From: Prostheceraeus crozeri
Taxonomy: Eukaryota; Platyhelminthes; Polycladida; Euryleptidae
Reading direction: 5' to 3'
Assembly (NCBI GenBank): GCA_907163375.1
Contig: CAJQUW010005710.1
Span: forward strand, 1 to 64,000
Length of the DNA stretch: 64,000 nucleotides
The notes under the pieces are model-generated. The model saw only the letters and a list, made by a program, of their open reading frames with translations, was not told the DNA's origin and ran no database searches. A program made the position numbers and the translations under genes. Position 1 is the stretch's first letter. Every line of letters starts with the position of its first letter. Below are positions 23,965 through 34,388 of this stretch, piece after piece.

Positions 23965-25246
23965 GCTCAAATGCAGCTTATGAATTGCTCCAAGCAATTC
24001 CTGCCGAAGTAATGAATCATAGCTTCAGCACGAAAGCTCTCCATCATATTTCAGAGGTATTTGTCGAAACTGTGAATTAGCAATTTAATCAAAGGCCTGC
24101 TTTATGCTACTTGTCGTTGCTGTTTGCTGTGAAGTCGTTATCGTTGAAATGAGAACAAGTTTTATATTTCGAAATTCATGTCGAGAAATTGATTCCCTTT
24201 CTGCATCGACTCAATTCATGGTAGAGTTGGAGACGCCTCGGTCATTCGCAATGTCCACATAAATAAAGAACACCAAGAAATGAACGCATTTGAGATTGTT
24301 TAGTATTTTGTAGGCCTAAACAATTCTTTTGTCCCGGGTAGTCACTGGTTTCTGCCACTGAGGTCGATAAGACCATCAGCATGCGTATCAAGCATCTCAT
24401 AAAGATTCTTGCCTTGAAATGCATCCAGAGAATGTTTGCCCTATCTGCGAAGATGGAAATTACCGATATTTACCAATTTATTGACTGCTTTTTCTGTTTA
24501 CTGAAATGATCATTCAAATCATCTTTCGTTGCAATCTCACACTGCCTTACGATGTCACTAACCTCTGAGACATCGTTTGAGAGACTTACCTCTGAGACAC
24601 ATAAACTCATCATCGCTTCAAAACTCTGATGAAGCATTTACTTATGGAGGTTTTGTGGCAACATTCATATACCGTGATCGTCGACATTAGGCCTATTGCA
24701 TAATTCAGTAGCTTCTTTATCCATAGTTAGCAACAGCTTGGGTATTGTCTTCAGATAGCTACACAGGTTGATATAATCAAGCTAAGCCTTTATAGATATT
24801 TTAAACCAGTTTGGGCCATCTCGAGCCTCTGGCGTGCCCTTGTAGAGAGAGACCCATCGTCTACAGCCAAAGAAGTTTTGGATTGAAATTGCTCGAGTCG
24901 GAGGACATCTTTGTATTCTATGCCCAGGCGAACTGGCACCCTGCGATGTTTATGATTAAGCTATAAGAGAAAATGCTTGAGATTTGATCTCTCTTTGACT
25001 TGCTTCTGTACATGAACTAACAAGTCTAATATTGAGGAAATTACTGCGGCAATTGACTTCGGTTGATTTTGTGACGAGAAAGCCATAGACTATAAATAGC
25101 AACAGGCATTACAGACTCATAGAATACACTAAGAATGCAATATTCCAATGAAATTGTTCGTTTTCAGTATTCAACAAACATTACTTTTAAAGAAAATTGA
25201 TAGTATTCACCACCATTTACTTCATTTATATTGTTGCTGTATTTAA
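23965..25246. other. Loop of foldback element 2, left part
   Basis: Unique sequence. The frame leaving the array runs to a stop at 24080 with no recognisable product. No gene or RNA supported. Confidence 0.4.
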
Positions 25247-25644
25247 CATTTGTATATCATATTACGCCAGTGTAACTAAAACGTTACGGTTCAAAAAAAT
25301 TACGTGCCATGTCATGAATGAATATCCGAGCAAGTATTGATTGCTATTTTCGGTATTTGATGGATAATGAGATCACACAAATGACATTGACAGTAAATTA
25401 CATGTGGACGTTCATACACTGGGCCTTTCAGTATACTAGCAGATTTTAAGCCCATTTTTGTCTAATTTCGTGATAAAATATAAGCACTAAAAAGTGATAA
25501 ATTTTGAATTGGCGATTGTTTACCTGAAAATATGTGATCAATAATGTGTGGTAATCAAAATATTGTATCATATGTCGCAAGCTGGAGAAGAAAGCAGATT
25601 CCGAAAAGTGATGTAACGAAAACGTTACACTGGCGCTAAATGGG
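25247..25644. mobile_element. Possible piggyBac-like MITE (398 bp)
   Basis: TTAA at 25243-25246 and 25645-25648 flank the segment. Near the ends lie ACGCCAGTGTAACTAAAACG and, complemented from the right, GCGCCAGTGTAACGTTTTCG. The right end has GGG next to TTAA as piggyBac ends do; the left end appears mutated (CAT instead of CCC). Noncoding. Confidence 0.45.
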
Positions 25645-25648
25645 TTAA

Positions 25649-27120
25649 GCCAGCAATCAATAGCAAACATGAATTATCTTTGTACAATCTAACTTCACAG
25701 TTAACAGCCAATCATGCATGCAACACATTTCTTGCTATCATTTACTCTTATATAAACCTTCACAAGGGCTGCATCTGTGCCATTCAAACATCGACCGTTG
25801 AAGGCGCTGGACGCCGAAGGCCTGTCTGCCACACTTTTAACTTTAACTTGATTATAATGGCCTAAACTGAAAAGGGGAGTTTTAATTACTTTGTATAATA
25901 ACTTTTTCAGATGTTAGCTTCTATTACACTAATCTGACTATCGATTTAGAAACATTTGATGGACCTAAAGTTAAAAAATGAACTCAATGAATTCTCCATG
26001 GCCACACTTGTTCTCCGTGTTGTTTACAACAACTTAGTTACAGACCCAAATTTCTTAAAGATGATGACATCGACTTACGGCTTCGATGTAAATATGTTTC
26101 AGAACGACGTATGTGATAGATTCTGAGTGATCATCATTTGTATTTAGGCAGTGAATTTTGTTTGACGTTGTGACTTTTCGATGGGTGATGGTATCCCTTA
26201 GTTTCCGCAATTGTGCGGGTTCCTTTCGCTGTCTAACGTTGAGATATACCTCAGCAGCACGTCAAGGTTCTCCATCTAATGTCTCAAGTTTCTAAGTCGA
26301 GAAATTAAGTTTGAACTTAGAAACTTGTCAAAAACAAAATATGTACTTGTTATTTCCAGGCAAATCGTCATTCATCGTACGAAGTTTGATCTCAAAGCAG
26401 CTTTGGTTATGCGCGGTTCTGACAACAACGGCCACTGTGAGTTATTTACGTGCAAGTGCAGTGACATCAGTGAGAGTAGGATAATTAGCTACACGTAGTG
26501 GGTTGGTTGCAGCTACCAGATACCCAGGTCATACAGCAATCCAAGTGTGTGTTTCGAGGCACACATCATTTCTCTTACACGAGTGCTTCCATACTACACA
26601 CACTGTAGGCTATCTGCATTTTTCGATTGTAGCCTAACCTATGTCAAAATGGAGTATGTGGTGATGTAGGGAGTTTCTCTTTACCTCGATAACCAATTTT
26701 CCCTTTTTCTTATTCTGTTTACTTTCTTTCTGAGATCCCACTTATTACCTAACTCATTTCAATAGTAGTAATGTTCATGTGAATTTCGTTGGGGTATTCA
26801 CTCAAGACTTTGTTCGAAGCAGTGTCATGTGTATGGGACACGTGTGCTCGCTCTACGTACGGTAGACCTCAGCTCAAACCTTGATCGGATCAAACCTGAC
26901 AATTAAAACGTACACATTCTTCATTCCTGCTTAACACTGTGAGGGTGGGGATTGATTTAAAAAAACAAACTCGGTCACAAGGAAAAAAGGCGTTTCGCCC
27001 GATGTACCTCCTATAATAGAAAATTGTCATCCCATTTATTTTGAAGGTTGATGAAACAAAATAGACACTTATGGAGTTGGATTTTTCATCTATATCAGCC
27101 TTCTTTTCCGTTGCGTTAAA
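25649..27120. other. Loop of foldback element 2, middle part
   Basis: Unique sequence without a recognisable gene. Confidence 0.4.
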
Positions 27121-27146
27121 AATTAACTCCTACATTCTTTTCAGAT

Positions 27147-27246
27147 TTGACATATGTCTTCTGCGGAGAAGCGTTGTACCGACTGAATGACACCCGAATC
27201 GGCGCAGTAGATATTAATGACAGTGTGGTGTCCGATGACCTAGGGG
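27147..27246 (+). other. Exon-like segment with good splice signals
   Basis: A pyrimidine-rich stretch ending TTCTTTTCAG (about 27136-27145) precedes an open segment that ends at GGG with donor GTAAGTAT (27247). Read in the frame starting LTYVFCGEALYRLNDTRIG it is open for about 33 codons. I do not recognise the product. It lies in the loop of the foldback element and could be a captured host exon. Confidence 0.3.
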
Positions 27247-27399
27247 TAAGTATCAGTGGCAGTGATGGGGTTTTCCAATATGAAATGTTATGTACACCTT
27301 TTCCAGTACAACTCGATATTGGTGACGTACGCAAAGGCATATCATCGAATACCAAGGGAAGGAAGCGACTGAAGTTTCAACGCCTAGTCACGTGGAAAT

Positions 27400-28110
27400 C
27401 TTACGATGTTGATCTCGATCTCGACACGGAATCGAGCCGCTACATAACTTTTTTTAGTAATCAGCTCAGTTTTTTAATTGTTACCAGCTACGCATAGCGA
27501 GTACATATGCTTTGACTGCTTCAGATCTCAACGACGAATAGGGCAGCTTCTTATCTGTATGTAGTAGCCGGATCAGTATTTTCAGACATCACTAACTACA
27601 CTGACGTTTTGAATGTTTCAAATCTCGACACCGAATGAGACTGCTTCATCTCTGTATATATGTTTTTCAGATTTTTTAGATTGTTGTATTACTCAAACTT
27701 CATTATGCACGCATGACTGCAGATGCCTTGACTGCAACAAATCTCCACGCCGAATAGAACTGTTACATATCTGTATATAGTACTCAGATCACTTTCTTAG
27801 ATTGTTTTTTATCATTCACAGATGACAAGTGCACATGCTTTGACTGTTTCAGATCTCGACGCCGAATAGAACAGCTGTACATATCTGTATATAGTAGCTA
27901 GACACAGACTTTACTAAGTCCGCATGAAGACTATAGATATTTTGACTGACACTGATCACGACACCGAATGTAGCCACTTCATATCTGTAAATAGTTATTT
28001 CATGTTGTTATAATTCACGCCAAATAATTTTTTCACGATTGTTATTATACATAGAGATTAGCATCCAAGCATGAAAACAATTGATGTTTTGACTGTTACA
28101 TACGTCCTGT
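27400..28110 (+). repeat. Degenerate ~100-115-bp tandem repeat
   Basis: A theme of TTTGACTG...ATCTCGACACCGAAT...CATATCTGTATATAGTA recurs near 27405, 27510, 27607, 27725, 27838, 27936 and in truncated form near 28085. Copies are clearly related but heavily diverged, so it is older than the flanking 31-bp arrays. Confidence 0.7.
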
Positions 28111-28837
28111 TAATATAAGCACAGTTTTCGTTGTCCCGGATTGTTTCCACTGATATGAAGGAAATCAAAATACACGGTACAAATCACCATATCGTTTTCA
28201 GTTTTCAGCGCCTTTAAAAACAACTTTTATACGAAAAGTATGACATTAGGAATGACGTCATAGTCAAAATCTAAGATGTGTAAGCAATTGTGAGCCTTTT
28301 CTAACCTATTGCACAGACCTGTGTGCCAAATCTGAGGGCATGATCGACTTTCAAGTGTAAATAGTAGAACTCTGTTAAATAATTGCTGGTTTGAGTTTCA
28401 CTCAGACTTCGGTAACGGAATAGACAACCCCCAAATGTCACAGTCGTGGGCCACAGATTAAGGCGGAGCAGTGGGCGACTTGATGACGTGCGTTGAACCT
28501 GAAGTAAATTCCTATTCGCCAGATAGCGCGTTGCATAGCTATTTGCGATTACGTGAGTGTTGCATAAGAATACATGTATTCAATATTTCAATTTCATCAC
28601 ATGCTACGAGGATAAAGGTTTTTCGCTTTCATGATAGTCATTCACTAAAACGATGAAAACACATCGCCTCACCCGATGTGACTATTTCTTGGTTGTGTGT
28701 GTTGACTTACTATCAGTGGTGCCATACTGTCTCCCCAAAGCACTGGGAGAGGAGAAGTGATCTCCCGATGGAAATATACACTGACAATTAGTCCACATAC
28801 CTACTTCCTTAAAATACGTTGATACACTACACTTCTA
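28111..28837. other. Loop of foldback element 2, right part
   Basis: Unique sequence up to the right array. No gene supported. Confidence 0.4.
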
Positions 28838-31800
28838 GAGTTGTTCGGAGGCAACTGAGTAAACTAGATTATTGCTCGGATCATTTTTTAGGGATGAAGG
28901 AGTTGTTCGGAGGGGAATGATTGCATCTTCGAGTTGTTCGGAGCCAAACAAGTGGACTAGAGTGTTGTTCGGGTCACGTTTCAGGGTTGAAGGAGCTGTT
29001 CGGAGGGGAATGATTGCATCTTCGAGTTGTTCGGAGGCAATTGAGTGGACTAGAGTGTTGTTCGGGTCATTTTTCAGTGTTGAAGGAGTTGTTCGGAGGG
29101 GAATGATTGCATCTTCGAGTTGTTCGGAGGCAATTGAGTGGACTGGAGTGTTGTTCGGGTCACTTTTCAGGGTTGAAGGAGTTGTTCGGAGGGGAATGAT
29201 TGCATCTTCGAGTTGTTCGGAGGCAATTGAGTGGACTGGAGTGTTGTTCGGGTCATTTTTCAGTGTTGAAGGAGTTGTTCGGAGGGGAATGATTGCACCT
29301 TCGAGTTGTTCGGACGCAATTGAGTGGACTAGAGTGTTGTTCGGGTCATTTTTCAGTGTTGAAGGAGTTGTTCGGAGGGGAATGATTGCATCTTCGAGTT
29401 GTTCGGAGGCAATTGAGTGGACTAGAGTGTTGTTCGGGTCATTTTTCAGTGTTGAAGGAGTTGTTCGGAGGGGAATGATTGCATCTTCGAGTTGTTCGGA
29501 GGCAATTGAGTGGACTAGAGTGTTGTTCGGGTCATTTTTCAGTGTTGAAGGAGTTGTTCGGAGGAGTAAGATTGTATTTCCGAGTTGTTCGGAGTCAAAC
29601 AAGTGGACTAGAGTGTTCTTCAGGTCATTTTTCAGTGTTGAAGGAGTTGTTCGGAGGGGAATGATTGCATCTTCGAGTATTTCGGAGGCAATTGAGTGTA
29701 CTAGAGTGTTGTTCGGGTCATTTTTCAGTGTTGAAGGAGTTCTTAGGAGGGAAATGATTGCATCTTCGAGTTGTTCGGAGGCAATTGAGTGGACTAGAGT
29801 GTTGTTCGGATCATTTTTCAGTGTTGAAGGAGTTGTTCGGAGCAGTAAGATTGCATCTTCGAGTTGTTGCGAGGCAATTGAGTGGACTAGAGTGTTGTTC
29901 GGATCATTTTTCAGGGTTGAAGGAGTTGTTCGGAGGCAATTGAGTGTACTAGAGTGTTGTTCGGGTCATTTTTCAGGGTTGAAGGAGTTGTTCGGAGCCA
30001 AACAAGTGGACTGGAGTGTTGTTCGGGTCATTTTTTAGTGTTGAAGGAGTTGTTCGGAGGGGAATGATTGCATCTTCGAGTATTTCGGAGGCAATTGAGT
30101 GGACTAGAGTGTTGTTCGGGTCACGTTTCAGGGTAGAGGGAGTTGTTCGGAGGGGAATGATTGCATCTTCGAGTATTTCGGAGGCAATTGAGTGTACTAG
30201 ATTGTTGTTCGGGTCACTTTTCAGTGTTGAAGGAGTTGTTCGGAGCAGCAAGATTGCATCTTCGAGTTGTTCGGAGGCAATTGAGTGTACTAGAGTGTTG
30301 TTCGGGTCATTTTTCAGGGTTGAAGGAGTTGTTCGGAGCCAAACAAGTGGACTGGAGTGTTGTTCGGGTCATTTTTCAGGGTTGAAGGAGTTGTTCGGAG
30401 GTTAATGATTGCATCTTCGAGTTGTTCGGAGGCAATTGAGTGGACTAGAGTGTTGTTCGAATCATTTTTCAGTGTTGAAGGAGTTGTTCGGAGCAGTAAG
30501 ATTGCATCTTCGAGTTGTTGCGAGGCAATTGAGTGGACTAGAGTGTTGTTCGGATCATTTTTCAGGGTTGAAGGAGTTGTTCGGAGGCAATTGAGTGTAC
30601 TAGAGTGTTGTTCGGGTCATTTTTTAGGGTTGAAGGAGTTGTTCGGAGCCAAACAAGTGGACTGGAGTGTTGTTCGGGTCATTTTTTAGTGTTGAAGGAG
30701 TTGTTCGGAGCAGTAAGATTGCATCTTCGAGTTGTTCGGAGGCAATTGAGTGGACTGGAGTGTTGTTCGGGTCACTTTTCAGGGTTGAAGGAGTTGTTCG
30801 GAGGGGAATGATTGCATCTTCGAGTTGTTCGGAGGCAATTGAGTGGACTGGAGTGTTGTTCGGATCATTTTTCAGTGTTGAAGGAGTTGTTCGGAGCAGT
30901 AAGATTGCATCTTCGAGTTGTTGCGAGGCAATTGAGTGGACTAGAGTGTTGTTCGGATCATTTTTCAGGGTTGAAGGAGTTGTTCGGAGGCAATTGAGTG
31001 TACTAGAGTGTTGTTCGGGTCATTTTTCAGGGTTGAAGGAGTTGTTCGGAGCCAAACAAGTGGACTGGAGTGTTGTTCGGGTCATTTTTTAGTGTTGAAG
31101 GAGTTGTTCGGAGGGGAATGATTGCATCTTCGAGTATTTCGGAGGCAATTGAGTGGACTAGAGTGTTGTTCGGGTCACGTTTCAGGGTAGAGGGAGTTGT
31201 TCGGAGGGGAATGATTGCATCTTCGAGTATTTCGGAGGCAATTGAGTGTACTAGAGTGTTGTTCGGGTCACTTTTCAGGGTTGAAGGAGTTGTTCGGAGC
31301 AGCAAGATTGCATCTTCGAGTTGTTCGGAGGCAATTGAGTGTACTAGAGTGTTGTTCGGGTCATTTTTCAGGGTTGAAGGAGTTGTTCGGAGCCAAACAA
31401 GTGGACTGGAGTGTTGTTCGGGTCATTTTTCAGGGTTGAAGGAGTTGTTCGGAGGTTAATGATTGCATCTTCGAGTTGTTCGGAGGCAATTGAGTGGACT
31501 AGAGTGTTGTTCGAATCATTTTTCAGTGTTGAAGGAGTTGTTCGGAGCAGTAAGATTGCATCTTCGAGTTGTTCGGAGGCAATTGAGTGGACTAGAGTGT
31601 TGTTCGGATCATTTTTCAGGGTTGAAGGAGTTGTTCGGAGGCAATTGAGTGTACTAGAGTGTTGTTCGGGTCATTTTTTAGGGTTGAAGGAGTTGTTCGG
31701 AGCCAAACAAGTGGACTGGAGTGTTGTTCGGGTCATTTTTTAGTGTTGAAGGAGTTGTTCGGAACAGTAAGATTGCATCTTCGAGTTGTTCGGAGGCAAT

Positions 31801-32750
31801 TGAGTGGACTGGAGTGTTGTTCGGGTCACGTTTCAGGGTTGAAGGAGTTGTTCGGAGGGGAATGATTGCATCTTCGAGTTGTTCGGAGGCAATTGAGTGG
31901 ACTGGAGTGTTGTTCGGATCATTTTTCAGTGTTGAAGGAGTTGTTCGGAGCAGTAAGATTGCTTCTTCGAGTTGTTCGGAGGCAATTGAGTGGACTAGAG
32001 TGTTGTTCGGATCATTTTTCAGGGTTGAAGGAGTTGTTCGGAGGCAATTGAGTGTACTAGAGTGTTGTTCGGGTCATTTTTCAGGGTTGAAGGAGTTGTT
32101 CGGAGCCAAACAAGTGGACTGGAGTGTTGTTCGGGTCATTTTTTAGTGTTGAAGGAGTTGTTCGGAGGGGAATGATTGCATCTTCGAGTATTTCGGAGGC
32201 AATTGAGTGGACTAGAGTGTTGTTCGGGTCACGTTTCAGGGTAGAGGGAGTTGTTCGGAGGGGATGATTGCATCTTCGAGTATTTCGGAGGCAATTGAGT
32301 GTACTAGATTGTTGTTCGGGTCACTTTTCAGGGTTGAAGGAGTTGTTCGGAGCAGCAAGATTGCATCTTCGAGTTGTTCGGAGACGATTGAGTGGACTAG
32401 AGTGTTGTTCGGATCATTTTTCAGTGTTGAAGGAGTTGTTCGGAGCAGTAAGATTGCTTCTTCGAGTTGTTCGGAGGCAATTGAGTGGACTAGAGTGTTG
32501 TTCGGATCATTTTTCAGGGTTGAAGGAGTTGTTCGGAGCCAATTGAGTGGACTAGAGTGTTGTTCGGGTCATTTTTCAGGGTTGAAGGAGTTGTTCGGAG
32601 CCAAACAAGTGGACTGGAGTGTTGTTCGGGTCATTTTTCAGGGTTGAAGGAGTTGTTCGAAGGGGAATGATTGCATCTTCGAGTTGTTCGGAGCCAAATA
32701 AGTGGACTAGAGTGTTGTTGGGGTCATTTTTCACGGATGAATTAGTTTTT
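28838..32750 (-). repeat. Right array of 31-bp modules, with 1,054-bp higher-order repeats
   Basis: Same modules as the left array on the opposite strand. From about 29758 the order of variants repeats every 1,054 bp (29758, 30812, 31866), which is 34 x 31 bp, for about 2.7 copies. A rare variant, GAGTTGTTGCGAGG in place of GAGTTGTTCGGAGG, marks the phase in the first copies. Third-copy lengths differ by one base because of a deletion near 32262. Open frames of up to 388 codons follow from the period and appear on both strands. Confidence 0.92.
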
Positions 32751-33115
32751 CGGAGCCAATTTTGATTATACTTTAGGTCATGTTAGTTGTTCGGAGGGGA
32801 AACATAGCAGGAAAGCAGTGCCGATGTGTCGTTATTGCGTAGAATAGCAAACCTCTTGCGTTTGAAACCGCATACTCTTTGTTCGGTAGTATTATAGATG
32901 TTCGGATTTTAACCTTTGGTTGTTCGGGCTCGTTCGGAGGTGTTCGGATTTGTTTGGAATATGATTTTATGACTTTCTTGCTGATTTAAGTTCACGAGCA
33001 GGTAAAACTGACTACTTTCTACTCATATATGAAATGTTCGGCTCAATATTTTTCCATTTTCAATGAGATTTTAATTGTTCGGAATAGATTTGTTGTTCGG
33101 ATTTTATCTACACCC
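32751..33115 (-). repeat. Right subterminal region with scattered GTTCGG boxes
   Basis: About ten copies of TTCGG or TTGTTCGG lie in 365 bp at irregular spacing, for example near 32790, 32880, 32900, 32923, 32936, 33045, 33078 and 33096. They end in the terminal repeat, which itself contains TTGTTCGG. Clustering of one short box towards a transposon end suggests protein-binding sites. Confidence 0.7.
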
Positions 33116-33124
33116 ATCTCAAAG

Positions 33125-33820
33125 CGTGGATATGCAGAATCGAAAGTGAAATTCAAAGTGCGCGCGTTGTGGACATTGCTATTGTTCTGTTAGTTAAAAC
33201 GCATTAATGCTAAATTTTGTTAACTTGGCTCATCCAGAACTATATAAGCTGTCGTTTGACAAATAAACAGCACGGACGTGTGAGAGTATTAAAACTTGTT
33301 TTCAATACTCAGTTGTGAGCTAAAGCAATTTGACTAGCTGAATTTCTCACATATAGTTACATCTTATACTTTAGTCCACTTCTACAAGCTATGTAGTAAA
33401 ATTGCTAAATCACGGACTTGAAAACAAATGGGACGGAAATTATTAGGACGATCGTTCATTTGGGCAATTACTAAACTATATACGATGACATAAAAAAATT
33501 ACTAAACCGTATGCACGGTATACGGTGCCATAGTGCCACGGCATCGTACGTAGATTAGTAATTGCCTTCATTCGTCCACACGAAAATTATGCTCGCCTTG
33601 ATAAGAGCCTCAAGTCACTGCTTTCGAGGCTCCCGCATTAGATGGAGAAGTGACCTTGGTTTTTATGACGCTCATGACATCCCAAAATTGTTTCATTGCA
33701 AACACTAATTTTTTCATTTCCCTGCCTGTTGTAGAAACATTTCTCTTATCTGATTAACTTCATGTTTTATACAGAATTTTGTAAATTCTTCAAACTTGTT
33801 GTTCTTATGAAAAAACAGAA
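33125..33820. other. Flank between foldback element 2 and the gypsy element
   Basis: A TATATAAG at 33241 followed by AATAAA at 33262 and downstream GT-rich sequence resembles the promoter and poly(A) layout of an LTR, but no second copy is visible. No coding sequence recognised. Confidence 0.35.
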
Positions 33821-33825
33821 GAAAG

Positions 33826-34185
33826 TGTTACGTTTTGTATTTAACTGAAGTATGTATTGAAATGAATTGAATTGCCGAATTATGGATTATGAGCGGAATG
33901 CCGAAAGATGAGGTAATGTACTAATTGCTCTGACCTTATATAATAAACTTAAAACTCACCGGAGTAATTCGAAGTAAATTATAATGCTCGAAGTTATAGT
34001 TACAACGACGTAAAGCAAAGATGTTAAGTGCAACGGTTACAAGCAGAAATATTGAAAGTCTGATTTTAAAACCGACTTGTTTAGACGTTGTTAGACGTGT
34101 AGTAGGACAACAATAATTAACGCAGATAAACAAGGAGTAATTGTTTATACTTGTGATCATAGAGTAAAACAGTCAAAGCGTCACA
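33826..34185 (-). repeat. 3' LTR of the gypsy element
   Basis: 360 bp, about 98% identical to 38420-38781. On the - strand it begins TGTGACGCTTTGACTG and ends ACGTAACA. Confidence 0.95.
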
Positions 34186-34186
34186 A

Positions 34187-34200
34187 CACTTCCCCCTTTG
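34187..34200 (-). promoter_or_regulatory. Polypurine tract of the gypsy element
   Basis: On the - strand AAAGGGGGAAGTG lies one or two bases before the 3' LTR. This is the expected place and composition for the plus-strand DNA primer. Confidence 0.8.
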
Positions 34201-34388
34201 AAGAAGGAACGAACGTAGTAAGTTAGTTAAATGTTAACGCAATGAAGTTACGAAATGAGAAGTGGAATGTTTAGTGGATTAGAGCACAGGCTGAGGAGTG
34301 GAATGTTAATTGGATTAGAGCACAGGGAATTTAAAAGGATTTGCGAACTGACGAATTGATCACGGATCGAAGATATCAGAAATCAGAA

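Larger units (their letters stand above)
21329..33115. mobile_element. 11.8-kb foldback transposon with 31-bp-module arms
   Basis: The left terminus reads GGGTGTGGATAAAATCC then GAACAACAA. The right terminus, complemented, reads GGGTGTAGATAAAATCC then GAACAACAA: 25 of 26 identical. Flanking 9-mers ACCTCAAAG (21320-21328) and ATCTCAAAG (33116-33124) match at 8 of 9. Inside lie a left array (22067-23964) and a right array (28838-32750) of the same modules in opposite orientation, around a 4.9-kb unique loop. This is the architecture of foldback elements such as sea-urchin TU or Drosophila FB. Nine-base duplications also suit Mutator-like transposases. No transposase is recognisable, so mobilisation in trans is inferred. 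The arms differ twofold in length. Confidence 0.82.

Noticed and set aside
22067..32750. Regular 31-bp repeats resembling a CRISPR array
   Set aside because: There are no unique spacers; the whole unit repeats, the context is animal DNA with retroelements, and no cas genes are present.
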